Positions 1-11,683 of a stretch of 64,000 nt of DNA are shown here, piece by piece. The position numbers and the translations under genes were made by a program. Position 1 is the stretch's first letter. Every line of letters begins with the position of its first letter. The notes under the pieces were generated by a model, which saw nothing but the letters and a program-made list of their open reading frames with translations, was not told the origin of the DNA and searched no databases. Origin of the DNA: Costus lasius (taxonomy: Eukaryota; Streptophyta; Magnoliopsida; Zingiberales; Costaceae); contig CM050454.1 of assembly GCA_027563935.2 (NCBI GenBank), forward strand, positions 74,978,596 to 75,042,595, written 5' to 3'.

Positions 1-1346
1 AAGTCGAGAGGAAAAATTTTCGAGAGGAATAATTGAATTGGCGAAAATAGAGAATACTCTATTTCGGATGAGTGCCCACTCGACATGGAGATCATGGTTA
101 CTAAAAATAGTAACCTCTCCTCATCCCAACGTTCACGCTATGTGAACTCGTCGCCCACTCCTCTCCCTATGAACCAAGCGCTCTTTTAGTGAGGTGGTTC
201 AATTGGTTCGGTTTAAGAACCAACCAAGCCAAGCGACAAGGCCTAGATCAAATAAACCCTAAGGCTTTAGATCTAACCGTCGATCTCTTTAATGCCCCTG
301 ATCTGACCGATCTGGCATCCATTCTCTCAATCGAAGCTTACCGATCTCAAGCCCTAATCAATCAAACATGATCAGACCAGATCTCACTTACAATCAGAGA
401 TTAAATCCCTTAAAACTGAACCCAAACAATTCAGTCCACACGATCTGACTTAAGTAAGCCATATCATCAAATTGTGCGACCCTAAGGGTTTCCTTTAAAT
501 GTCGGTAACGATAATTCACATTATCACGATCAGTGAGGGGTATCTAGCAACACATCACTGTCTCCCGATATAAAGGAAAGAGTCTTCCAAGACTACACCC
601 AAACCATAGTACAAGTGTGAATCATTTCACAAAGCATACATATTTCCTTTGCCACTGGATGTTCTTATTGGACAAGTCTGTCAAACTTGTAACTCCAATA
701 TGATGAGCATGATTAGATCAGATGAACACTGTCATCTGGGTATGGCCATACACTCTCTCAATCATCTCATCCAGGGGGCCCCTTTAGAACATCACACTCC
801 TTAAACAAGGAGACGGCAATCCTATGTCTATCACTAGTGCCCTAACCTGACTCAAGCTCACCATCCAAGATAGTCTATAATCATTATGTTTCAAATGATA
901 TTGAACTAACTCAAAATAATGACAATCATCATTTAGAAAACACAAGTGATCTCAAGTCAGAGGAAATGTGCCACTTGTCTTATACAAGGAATATTCACGT
1001 TGTGACAAACAACTGAACATCCTAGTAGGGTCTGTCCAGTACATCCCATGTACCCATGAGTCTACATCTTATTCCATGCTCGAAGCATCCTATAAGATCA
1101 GAACACATATTAGTCTTAACCATATCAAGGCTGTCTCATGTTCACCAAGATACATCGACTAAGGACATAACAGCATGTCAGCCCAGCTGAACAGCTTTGA
1201 GACATTATTCAGAAGAACATATATTGCAGCAGACAATGTAACTAACTGAATAACAACCATGCCTTTATAAACATAATAGTTTATTACATGATACTTGTTA
1301 CATTCCCACAGGCCTCAAACATTAGCCTTAAGGGCATACCCCAACA
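1..1346 (-). repeat. Family A copia LTR, partial, cut by window edge (copy J)
   Basis: The minus strand reads as a family A LTR starting TGTTGGGGTATGCCC at 1346. It matches the LTRs at 18491-20148 and 60510-62181 along its length. The last ~300 bp of the LTR lie left of the window, so I cannot tell a solo LTR from the 5' LTR of an element extending leftwards. Directly at 1347 the sequence enters the middle of another family A LTR, so J is inserted into that copy; the expected 5-bp duplication would be GGCCA (1347-1351). Confidence 0.88.
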
Positions 1347-1948
1347 GGCCATACACTTTCTCAACCATCTCATCCAGGGGGCCCCTTTAGAACATCACAC
1401 TCGAACTAGGAGAGGCAATCCTATATCTATCACTAGTGTCCTAACATGATTCATGCCCACTATCCAAGATAATCCTTAAACATTATCTTTCAAATGATAT
1501 TGAACTACCTCAAGACAATGTCAATCATCACTTAGAAACACAAGTGATCTCAAGTCAAAGGGAATATACCAGTTGCTTGCTTATAAGGATTTATTCACAT
1601 TGTGACAAACAATTGAATATCCTAAGTAGGGTCAGTCCAGTACATCCAATGCACCTATGTGTCTAAATCTTATTCCATGCTCGAAGGATCCTATAAGATC
1701 AGAACACATATTAGTCTCAATCATATCAAGGCTGTCTCATGTTTACCAAGATATCTCGACTAAGGACAATTCTGAATGTCAGCAAAGCTGAACATCATTG
1801 AGACATTACTCAGAGGTATACATACAGCAGCAGATAATGCAACAATCTGAATAACAATAATTGCCTTTATAAACATGTACTCAGTTTATACATGATACTG
1901 ATAATAACCCAAGGCCTCAAACATTAGCCTTAAGGGCATACCCCAACA
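1347..1948 (-). repeat. Family A copia LTR fragment (copy K), host of J
   Basis: About 600 bp equal to the first third of a family A LTR on the minus strand, ending with the reverse complement of TGTTGGGG at 1948. It is interrupted on the left by J. It is more diverged from A1 than J is, which fits an older insertion. To its right the decayed copia D interior begins. Confidence 0.85.
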
Positions 1949-2238
1949 CATAGAACAATGGTCACATCCAAAGGTCCATGGAATATTGGGATCATTATCC
2001 TTTCAGGATTATGATACATGTGAGCCTAGTTCAAAGGAACAATGTGACAGATGCTACCTTCACCATAAAGGGTGGAAGGATTAGTGGCTTGTTGGATCTA
2101 TTACACAGCAATGTGTGTGGACTCATGTAAACAAGCACGAAAAGGTGTTATATGCTTCATCAAGTGTGGATATGCCTTATCCAACCTAAGAACTTTGGAG
2201 AAATCCAAGAAGTTGACAAATGAAGTATTAGAGGATCT
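1949..2238 (+). pseudogene. Copia D interior, part 1: decayed integrase start
   Basis: Around 2080-2125 a frame reads like the integrase core entry of the nearby copias (family sequence GLLDLIHSDVCGPF, here altered), followed by heavily mutated sequence with stops. The end of this piece resumes at 11684 after removal of element B1 (2239-11683): the joined frame gives a recognisable but degraded version of the family stretch ending YLRECGIISQLT. Non-functional. The gag and 5' LTR of D must lie left of the window. Confidence 0.6.
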
Positions 2239-4206
2239 TGTTGGTGTATATGCCCTAGGACCTAGTTTTGGTCAACTTATGTAGTACTTGACATTGATAT
2301 TTATATATCATTCTGGCATTGTCGTTATCATTGTTTGTCTACACCTGCGATTGTGTACTTACATGATAATGTCCCTGGAGACAGATTGGATCTGTGCTCA
2401 AATAATTGTCCCCAGTCGATGTACCTGAGTGGATATGGGACAGCTCTGGTACTTGAGAGACTGGTATGTGGGCTGGTTAGGCACGTGGTGCTAACGCAGA
2501 CACATGGGTATATCATTGGAGGATATACTGGATAGACCCGCTATGAGGCTATGACTTGGTGTCATGAGTTATCCTCATAAGTGACAGGAGATGCATTGAT
2601 CCCTTGACTTGAGGTCATTGATCATTCTATATGGTTAGGGACTTGCTTTGATACAACCTAACACCTTGCCGTAGTTGGGAGGTCATAACGGTTGTTATTG
2701 AGCATGTCACGACCCATATGAGAAGATCAATGGACAGACATAGGATTTGCCCCTTCCCTAGGGAAGTATGATATCCATGGAGCTCCTTTATGGTTCTATG
2801 ACTGAGAGTGCATGGCCATACCCAGGTGAGAACCTGTTTTAGTCATAGCCATGTGATTGGATGAAAACAAGTGGTGACACACTTGTCCAATCAGATATTA
2901 GTTCGGGAAAGAGACTGTAATGCATCTGTACCTAGTTGCGATGATGGGGATGTCGATGTCGATATCCATTCCAATGACATGGGTAGCAGCGATGCACTGC
3001 TAGGTGCCACTCACTGCTTGTGATGAGCTCTAGTCAGCACTGCCAGCGTCAGAGGAACCTACAGGGTCGCACACCTTGATACTTGAGTTCTCGTATTAAT
3101 CGGGAAGCCTTATGATCGAGTTATTGGATAACTCGGATCTAATTGGGGGATTTCATCAGCGCCAATGGGCCTGATGAGATGGAAGAATATTATTGGAGCC
3201 AAACTTCATTTTTGGCAGGTTGACCCGTATTTGACCATGGTTGGTCACATTTGGATTAAGGTTGCATTGGATTGGATCCAAGTGCTTAATCAACCCATGT
3301 AATGAAGTTTGGGCTAGCTCATTATCCAATGAGGCCCAATAACAAGTTCTCATGGAGAGATGAGAGGCTAAAAGGGTATAATGGGGAGAAACATGAACCA
3401 TTAAGCGCCTAGGGGCATAATGGGGTCATGTTGGCACCTTTGCTTCATTATGGAAGTAAAGGGCGCCTCCCCTCTCTTGCTTGGATGGAATGCATGCCTC
3501 TATGGCATTGCTTGGGGCGCAAGGCAAGGCCTTGGTGCACAAGGAAAGGCGTGGGGCACAAAAGGAATGGTTGAATGAGAATTATGGAAATGTCTTGGAG
3601 ACTTTCCTTGTCTCAAACCTCCTCATCCTAGCCCTACACTTCATGATCCTAGCCCTTACCCTAACCGCCTCTTGCCCTATAAATGTGACCCTAGTCGCCC
3701 CCTCTTAAGAATGATCAATCCTTGAAGGCGTGAACACATCAAGAGGGCGAGAATAAGGGGCATTGGCGCAACCATCTTCTTCCATCAAATCCTAGCCGCA
3801 AGCTTCTTCCCTTCTTCCTCCTTTGGCGCAAGAGAAGTAAAGGCTTGGCGGCATTCTCCCTTCTCCTCTCTTCTTCATCAATTGGCGCTTCTACCTTGGA
3901 GGTGGCGCAAGCATTCAAGAAGAGAACTAAGGCTTGGATCTTCTTCCCGAGGCTAGCACCGGGCGTGGAAGAAGAGAACTCAAGAGATCCGTGTGTGTGA
4001 GACTACAGAGGGCGCACACTTGGGCGCCTGCATCGGCATCGCTCTACATTGCTCTTAAGGTATTTCCTAACTCATCTTGTCGACTCCCTTGCCTGCGATC
4101 TTCACTGGGTTTTTGGGACCGGCCTATTTCGGGGACATTCTTCCGCTGCATAAAATGTATGTCCATGACTCTAAAAATTATAAAATGTCCCCGGGGTTTC
4201 CCAACA
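2239..4206 (+). repeat. B1 5' LTR
   Basis: 1,968 bp, starting TGTTGGTGTATATGCCC and ending GGGTTTCCCAACA, directly followed by the primer site. Paired with 9715-11683. Short open frames inside it (for example 3934-4293) are not conserved as proteins between copies and are not called as genes. Confidence 0.95.
3676..3685 (+). promoter_or_regulatory. Probable TATA box of family B LTR
   Basis: CCTATAAATG lies about 1.44 kb into the LTR and is retained in the 3' LTR at about 11155-11164. It is the best TATA match in the LTR, upstream of the conserved splice donor at 4060. The transcription start is not shown by the sequence. Confidence 0.5.
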
Positions 4207-5788
4207 GTGGTATCAGAGCGACTTGCAAGACTCGAACGATGTTTTATGCTTTTCTTTCATGCTCACATGCCATATCTCTATTTTCGTAAATAGCATGATG
4301 CATGGCAAACAATTTTTCTAAGTAGAAAATTAGGGTTTCTTGTTTCTATCATCCTCTCAATCTCTTTTGGATTTTTGGACTATTTTTCTTGTCTTATTTA
4401 AAGATCAAAGGCGCACGTAATTTTGTCAAGTAGGACGGGCATTGTGTCTTCGGACTGGCCAAGTCTCTTGATCTGACAAAATTGCCAGCCGAAAGGATCT
4501 CTGAAATCATCATGAAAATAAATCGCAATCAACCAAAAGATTTGTGAGAAGAAGATGAGAAAAAGAGACTAGTTTTATGAAAAAGTAAAATTTCAGATTT
4601 TATGTTTTTCATGAGCATGTAGAATTGCATGAGTAAATACCTTGATTGTGCATGATGTTGTGATCATTAGTCAAGCCCCCCTTTGCATGCCTGCGATGTA
4701 TCCTCATGAGGCCTGCGTGCCGCTTTTCTTTTTGCTTATGACTGAGAAGAAGAGTAGGGTGGCGCATGTACTTGGAGCTTAGCGCATGCATACCTTGGAT
4801 GGTGGTGCAACAAGCAAGAGGCGCAAGCCTGCTTAGTGGCGCAAGACCATGGCATTGGCCGAACCTATGGGAACTTTGAAAGTATTCCTCTACAGTTTGG
4901 GAGCTAAGCCATGAGAGAAGGACCTTGGAGCCAACCTTGAAGTTCAAGCTAGAGGTCGGCTAGGCTAGGTCTAGTTTTTGGGGCTTGAGTTCTAGGACAA
5001 GAGTTGAACCTATTTCATGGCAAGGATTGGTTCAATGTCTTGTATAGGATATGATCACATCATTCTTTACTGCTTTTATTATTATCTGCAGAAGCATGCC
5101 TGAAATGTTTTACCGTTATGTTATCACCATAGGATTGTATGCCTATAATGATAGACATAAGATAAAACTGAGATGATGAGACCTTAAACAAAAACCCTCA
5201 ATTAAAATATCAAGTCTGGTGGACTTCTAACGCGTAGCCCTCACTAAGCTATCGATTAGTGGAGTTGTGAATTGTTTCCCACCCTCGTGGGACACACCCA
5301 CTTATCTTTAGAAAGTGCGTGGTAGCAATGGTTTCCCAAGTCCAGTTTTAACTTGGGCGTGCCTTCGCAAGGAAACTCGTTGGCCCTGGGCATAACGGTT
5401 AGGAATGGACTTGACTAGAAGTTCACATGTGATGGGCACATGGTGAAAGTCTAGAGGCATCGTTGAGAGGTAAAGGTTTCATGTTGTATCCAGCCCTCGC
5501 TGGACATGAAATGCCCAGACTGTCTCGACAAGGGGTGTTGCTTGGAGCAACCGGCCGGCGCGCCCACCTTAGGAAGCATGGGTTACTTTGTGCATCTCAT
5601 CCCTCCCTCGTGGGACGTGAAGTCTCATGTGAAATAAGGATCCCATCTCACTAGGAAGTTTTAAACTTCCCGATTGACTTTGTGGGATGTCAATTCGAAT
5701 TTAAAATAGTGAGAGTAGAAATCATTTAAAACAAGTCCAGTTTAAATGATTCGAAATAGTACTAATCTGTTCTTCTTGAGTATTGTAG
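4060..5788 (+). other. Predicted leader intron of B1, spanning the primer site
   Basis: A donor AAG|GTATTT in the last 150 bp of the LTR and an acceptor ending TATTGTAG, preceded by a pyrimidine-rich tract and an ACTAAT branch-like motif, place the gag ATG (5793) four bases into the second exon. The donor is kept in the minus-strand LTR at 49978-51123. Splicing would remove the primer site and most upstream ATGs. Prediction only. Confidence 0.45.
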
Positions 5789-5792
5789 AACA
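4207..5792 (+). other. B1 untranslated leader with primer-binding site
   Basis: The primer site TGGTATCAGAGC (4208-4219) fits the 3' end of initiator tRNA-Met, one base after the LTR. The remaining ~1.57 kb has no long credible frame; frames such as 4609-4947 minus and 5463-5654 plus are not conserved. The same leader recurs at 34961-35297 plus 43240-43743 and, inverted, at 48540-49977. Confidence 0.85.
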
Positions 5793-6836
5793 ATGGCTAC
5801 GAACACTGGCGGATTATCACTGTGATCACTCCTTGATAAGGATAAGTTAGTTGGAACTAACTTTATGGACTGGCATCGGAACTTGAGGATAGTCCTCAAG
5901 CTCGAGAAGAAGCTGTATGTCCTTGAACAGCCTCTTCCTGCGGCTCCTCCACCTAATGCCCGAACGGCAGACAGAGATGGTTATAGAAAGCATCAGGATG
6001 ACTCTTTGTAGGTTGCATGTGTTATGCTAGCCAGTATGGCACCTGAACTACAGGTGCAATATGAGGAGAAGAACGCTTTTGAGATGATTACTCGTCTGAA
6101 ACAGATGTTCGAGGCTCAGGCTAGAATTGAGAGATTTGACACCGCCAAAGTAGTCTTTCGGTGCAAGTTGTCTGAAGGTGCACCAGTGAGACCCCATGTT
6201 CTCAAACTCATTGGGAACGTGGATCATCTCAGGAGACTGGGACACACCATAGACAACGAGCTGGTTGTGGATCTTATTCTGCATTCCTTGCCCCCTAGCT
6301 TCAATCTGTTTATCATTAACTTCAACATGAACCGGATTGAGTGCACATGGGAGGAATTGATGAATATGCTCCAAATAGCCGAGCGAGAGATGGGTAAGAA
6401 AAAACCCAATTCTGTTCTTTTGGTCCCTGCGAGCAAGAAGATAAAGAAGAAGGGTAAGGCACGTGCTAAGAGCAATGCCAGAGGTCCTACCAAAGCACTG
6501 AAGAAAAAGGCGAAGAAGTCAAAGGACCAGAGGTGTTTTCACTGTGGCGAGCAGGGTCACTGGAGAAGGGACTGCAAGCAGCTTCAGAATGAGGAGAAGA
6601 AAGGATTGGCCTTAACTTCTAGCTCAGGTATCTATGTTACAGAAGTCAATCTTTCTACTTCTATGTCATGGGTATTGGATACCGCATGTGGAGCTCATAT
6701 TTGTACAAATATGCAGGGGCTCAAGAAAAGTAGATCGGTGCGGCTTGGAGCGATTGACCTACTCGTCGGAAACGGGGCACAGGTTGCTGCTGTTGCTGTA
6801 GGCGTTTTGACTCTCTCCTTGCCTTCAGGACTTTAA
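5793..6836 (+). pseudogene. B1 gag and protease start, with three stop codons
   Basis: Starts at the ATG at 5793, which matches the N-terminus of the related gag at 21979. In-frame stops are TGA 5823-5825, TAG 6009-6011 and TAA 6834-6836, each one base change from the codon expected from sister copies. It encodes a UBN2-type copia Gag, a lysine-rich stretch, a CCHC zinc knuckle (CFHCGEQGHWRRDC, around 6535-6576), then the protease active site WVLDTACGAH. The position usually Gly in the D-T/S-G triad is Ala here, as in A1 and the copy at 44410. Gag would coat the RNA in the cytoplasmic particle. Inactive in this copy. Confidence 0.85.
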
Positions 6837-7757
6837 TTAGAACTAGATAATTGCTTTTGTGTACCTTCACTTACAAAGAACATTGTATCCATTCCTTGCT
6901 TAGCAAGGAAAGGATTTAAATTTGAAATAAATAAGAACTCCTGTTCTTTTTCATTTGCAAATATGTTCTATGGGAAGGGTACTTTGTGCAATGGTCTATA
7001 TATCTTGGATATGGAAAGTTTTATTTGTAACATAAGCAATAAAAGGACCAAACTGAGTGGTTCAGTTGGTGCTTTCCTATGACACTGTCGATTAGCCCAT
7101 ATAAACAAGAATCGCATCCAACAACTCCATGCAAATGGATTGTTAGATTCAAGTTCCTTGGAGGAATTTGATACTTGTGAACCTTGTTTATTAGGGAAAA
7201 TGACAAAGGCGCCCTTCACCAAGATTGGTGAGAGGGCAGAAGGTTTATTAAATCTCATACATACTGATGTGTGTGGGCCCTTCAATAAACAAGCCAGAGG
7301 AGGGTACAACTACTTCATTACCTTCACTGATGACTTCAGTAGGTATGGCTATGTCTACTTAATGAGACATAAATCTGAATCCTTTGAGAAATTCAAGGAG
7401 TTCAAGAATGAAGTAGAGAACCAGCTTGGAAGATCCATTAAAGCTCTTCGATCAGATCGAGGTGGAGAATACCTGAGTGGTGAGTTCTTCGACTATTTGA
7501 GAGAGTGTGGGATCATATCCCAACTCACTCCTCCTGGAACACCTCAATGGAATGGTGTATCTGAAAGGAGAAATCGAACTCTATTGGATATGGTTCGATC
7601 TATGATGAGTCATGCAACTCTACCTTCCTCATTCTGGGGGCATGCATTAGAAACAGCTTCTTTGATACTAAATAATGTTCCATCTAAGAGTATCTCCAAA
7701 ATACCATACGAGATGTGGAGTGGGAGACGCCCTAATCTCACGTTTATCAGGATCTAG
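6837..7757 (+). pseudogene. B1 protease end, gag-pre-integrase and integrase core
   Basis: Same frame as the preceding segment. TGA at 7080-7082 replaces the Trp of the LWHxRLxH zinc-binding start, and TAG at 7755-7757 replaces a Trp after FIRI. Visible integrase features: HHCC region ending TCEPCLLGK, core entry HTDVCGPF, FTDDFSRYGYVY, LRSDRGGEYLS, and the third acidic residue in NGVSERRNRT, so the D,D,E set is present. Integrase would join element DNA to the chromosome. Inactive because of the stops. Confidence 0.88.
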
Positions 7758-8846
7758 GGATGTGAGGCTTATGTCAAACGTCAGGATTCTAGCAAGCTAG
7801 AACCTAGATCTGATAAGTGTGTGTTTGTGGGGTATCCTAAGGAAACTAAAGGATACTACTTCTATGTCCCAACCGAGAATAAAGTTTTTGTTGCTCGGGG
7901 TGCTGTCTTTCTAGAGAAAGAATTTCTAGGCAAGTTTGACTTGGATGAGATACAAGTGCAAGCACAAGACAAAGAGATGGAATCTGAGCCACCTGCACCG
8001 GTTGCTAGGCAACCTGAGGCTCAGACACAGGTCCCGCGTAGGTCTGGGAGAATTCGTCGTGCACCTGAAAGGTATGGGTCGCTACCAACCCAACACGATG
8101 GGATCTTCATCATTGAGGAAGAACCCAGAACCTATGATGAGGCGGTCAGTGGACCAGACTCCGAGAAATGGCTTGACGCCATGCAATCCGAGATGGATTC
8201 CATGTCGGCTAACCAAGTCTGGGATTTGGTTGAGCTGCCTGATGGGGTAAAACCCATAGGGTGTAAATGGGTCTTCAAGAGGAAGACAAACATGGATGGC
8301 AAAATAGTTACCTATAAGGGTAGACTAGTGGCTAAAGGATTTAAACAAGTCCATGGGGTGGACTATGATGAAACCTTCTCGCCGGTTGCCATGATTAAAT
8401 CCATTCGGATTCTGCTTGCTATAGCTGCATATCATGACTACGAGATATGGCAGATGGATGTGAAGACAACGTTTCTTAACGGGAAGCTGACTGAGGATGT
8501 GTATATGACACAACCTGATGGCTTCATCCATCCTGTAGAGGCTAATAAGGTCTGCAGGCTGAAGAGATCCATTTATGGATTAAAACAAGCATCTCGAAGT
8601 TGGAATCTTCGATTTGATGAGGCCGTGAGAGATTATGGCTTTATCAAAAGCGAAGATGACGCCTGTGTATACCGAAAATTCAGTGGGAGCTTGGTGATTT
8701 TTCTAGTCTTGTATGTTGATGACATACTGCTCATCGGAAACGACCTCCCTAGTCTTCAAGCTGTGAAGACATTGTTGGGGAAGTGTTTCGAGATGAAAGA
8801 CTTAGGGGAGGCCGCTTATTCTAGGCGTGAGGATCTACCGGGATAG
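7758..8846 (+). pseudogene. B1 integrase tail and reverse transcriptase, frameshifted
   Basis: Continues in the same frame: integrase C-terminal stretch (CVFVGYPKETKGYYFY), acidic linker, then the copia reverse transcriptase with GCKWVFKRK, FSPVAMIKSIR, QMDVKTTFLNG, YGLKQASRSW and the catalytic LYVDDIL motif near 8710-8730. About 8819 two bases are missing relative to A1 (after LGEAAY), so the frame leaves the protein and stops at 8846. The enzyme would copy RNA to DNA; this copy is broken. Confidence 0.9.
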
Positions 8847-9693
8847 ATCCAAGAGGCTTCTGGCCCTTAGTCAGAGTACTTACATTGATAAGGTACTGGA
8901 GAGGTTCTATATGGAGCAATCCAAGAAAGGATACTTTCCAGTAAGACATGGGCTTACTCTCTAAAAGAGCCAGTGTCCTACAACACAGGCTGAGAGGGAT
9001 GACATGAGTCGAATTCCTTATGCTTCGGCAGTAGGATCGATTATGTATGCAATGTTGTGTACTAGACCAGATGTGGCATATGCTGTGAGCATAACCAGCC
9101 GATACCAATCCAATCCAGGTCTGCAGCACTGGGTGGCTGTGAAGAACATCCTAAAGTATCTGAGAAGAACTAAGGATCTGTTCTTGGTCTATGGGGGACA
9201 GGAAGAGCTCAGTATGCAGGGCTATACTGACGCATCATTCCAGTCTGACCCTGACGACTTTAGATCGCAGGCCGGCTATGTGTTCAAGATAAATGGAGGC
9301 GCTGTATGTTGGAAGAGCTTTAAGCAATCCACCATAGCAGATTCTACAACCGAAGCTGAGTATGTGGCTGCTTCTGAGGCAGCCAAGGAAGCTGTTTGGA
9401 TAAGGAAGTTCTTATGTGATCTTCAAGTGGTACCTAGTGCAATGGATCCCATTGAACTCTACTGTGACAACAATGGAGTAATTGAACAAGCCAAGGAACC
9501 ACGGTCTCATCAAAGATCCAAACACAGACTCAGAAGATTTCACCTGATCAGAGAGATCATTGATAGAGGTGATGTCAAGATTAGCAGAGTAGACAGAGAG
9601 AACAATCTGGCAGACCCATTGACCAAGGCTTTGGCGCAGCAGAAGCATGATGGTCACGCCAGAGATATGGGGTTGAGATTCCTCAACTTCTAG
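8847..9693 (+). pseudogene. B1 reverse transcriptase end and RNase H
   Basis: In the shifted frame the protein resumes; TAA at 8962-8964 interrupts it, then 9004-9693 is open. Recognisable copia RNase H signatures include GYTDASFQSD, STTEAEYVAASEA, ELYCDNNG and the C-terminal NNLADPLTKAL. RNase H removes the RNA strand during copying. The stop falls just before the polypurine tract and 3' LTR. A minus-strand copy of the same region is at 58904-59446. Confidence 0.9.
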
Positions 9694-9703
9694 GTCTTAG
9701 TGC

Positions 9704-9714
9704 AAGTGGGAGAT
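9704..9714 (+). other. B1 polypurine tract
   Basis: AAGTGGGAGAT abuts the 3' LTR start at 9715. The identical core is seen before the D 3' LTR (about 15408-15419) and, inverted, beside the LTR ending at 58903, so it is the family plus-strand primer. Confidence 0.85.
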
Positions 9715-11683
9715 TGTTGGTGTATATGCCCTAGGACCTAGTTTTGGTCAACTTATGTAGTACTTGACATTGATATTTATATATCATTCTGGCATTGTCG
9801 TTATCATTGTTTGTCTACACCTGCGAATGTGTACTTACATGATAATGTCCCTGGAGACAGATTGGATCTGTGCTCAAATAATTGTCCCCAGTCGATGTAC
9901 CTGAGTGGATATGGGACAGCTCTGGTACTTGAGAGACTGGTATGTGGGCTGGTTAGGCACGTGGTGCTAACGCAGACACATGGGTATATCATTGGAGGAT
10001 ATACTGGATAGACCCGCTATGAGGCTATGACTTGGTATCATGAGTTATCCTCATAAGTGACAGGAGATGCATTGATCCCTTGACTTGAGGTCATTGATCA
10101 TTCTATATGGTTAGGGACTTGCTTTGATACAACCTAACACCTTGCCGTAGCTGGGAGGTCATAATGGTTGTTATTGAGCATGTCACGACCCATATGAGAA
10201 GATCAATGGACAGACATAGGATTTGCCCCTTCCCTAGGGAAGTATGATATCCATGGAGCTCCTTTATGGTTCTATGACTGAGAGTGTATGGCCATACCCA
10301 GGTGAGAACCTGTTTTAGTCATAGCCATGTGATTGGATGAAAACAAGTGGTGACACACTTGTCCAACCGGATATCAGTTCGGCAAAGAGACTGTAATGCA
10401 TCTGTACCTAGTTGCGATGATGGGGATGTCGATGTCGATATCCATTCCAATGACCTGGGTAGCAGCGATGCACTGCTAGGTGCCACTCGCTGCTTATGAT
10501 GACCTCTGGTCAGCACTGCCAGCGTCAGAGGAACCTACAGGGTCGCACACCTTGATACTTGAGTTATCGTATTGATCGGGAAGCCTTATGATCGAGTTAT
10601 TGGATAACTCGGATCTAATTGGGAGATTTCATCAGCGCCAATGGGCCTGATGAGATGGAAGAATATTATTGGAGCCAAACTTCATTTTTGGCAGGTTGAC
10701 CCGTATTTGACCATGGTTGGTCACATTTGGATTAGGGTTGCATTGGATTGGATCCAAGTGCTTAATCAACCCATGTAATGAAGTTTGGGCTAGCTCATTA
10801 TCCAATGAGGCCTAATAACAAGTTGTCATGAAGAGATGAGAGGCTAAAAGGGTATAATGGGGAGAAACATGAACCATTAAGTGTCTAGGGGCATAATGGG
10901 GTCATGTTGGCGCCTTTGCTTCATTATGGAAGTAAAGGGCGTCTCCCCTCTCTTCCTTGGATGGAATGCATGCCTCTATGGCAATGCTTGGGGCGCAAGG
11001 CAAGGCCTTGGCGCACAAGGGAAGGCGTGGGGCACAAAAGGAATGGTTGAATGAGAATTATGGAAATGTCTTGGAGACTTTCCTTGTCTCAAACCTCCTC
11101 ATCCTAGCCCTACACTTGTCATGATCCTAGCCCTTACCCTAACTGCCTCTTGCCCTATAAATGTGACCCTAGTTGCCCCCTCTTAAGGATGATCAATCCT
11201 TGAAGGCGTGAACACATCAAGAGGGCGAGAATAAGGGGCATTGGCGCAACCATCTTCTTCCATCAAATCCTAGCCGCAAGCTTCTTCCCTTCTTCCTCCT
11301 TTGGCGCAAGTGAAGTAAAGGCTTGGCGGCATTATCCCTTCTCCTCTCTTCTTCATCAATTGGTGCTTCTACCTTGGAGGTGGCGCAAGCATTCAAGAAG
11401 AGAACTAAGGCTTGGATCTTCTTCCCGAGGCTAGCATCGGGCGTGGAAGAAGAGAACTCAAGAGATCCGTGTGTGTGAGACTACAGAGGGCGCACACTTG
11501 GGCACCTGCATCGGCATCGCTCTACATTGCTCTTAAGGTATTCCTAACTCATCGTGTCGACTCCCGTGCTTGCGATCTTCACTGGGTTTTTGGGACCGGC
11601 CTATTTCGGGGACATTCTTCCGCTGCGTAAAATGTATGTCCATGACTCTAAAAATTGTAAAATGTCACCGGGGTTTCCCTACA
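9715..11683 (+). repeat. B1 3' LTR
   Basis: 1,969 bp, starts TGTTGGTGTATATGCCC, ends TTTCCCTACA, followed by the target duplication GATCT. Partner of 2239-4206 with scattered substitutions and small indels. Confidence 0.95.

Larger units (their letters stand above)
2239..11683 (+). mobile_element. Complete family B Ty1/copia element B1
   Basis: A 9,445-bp element with two LTRs (2239-4206, 9715-11683), a primer site at 4208-4219, a polypurine tract at 9704-9714, and domain order gag, protease, integrase, reverse transcriptase, RNase H, which defines Ty1/copia. The 5-bp target duplication GATCT is visible at 2234-2238 and 11684-11688. The two LTRs differ at roughly 40-50 positions by eye (about 2%), so the insertion is moderately old. 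The interior carries six nonsense codons and one frameshift, so it is dead. It interrupts the integrase region of copia D. Confidence 0.95.

Noticed and set aside
3934..4293. 119-codon frame in the B1 5' LTR
   Set aside because: The matching frame in the 3' LTR is broken and other family B LTRs do not keep it. It overlaps the TATA-to-donor region.
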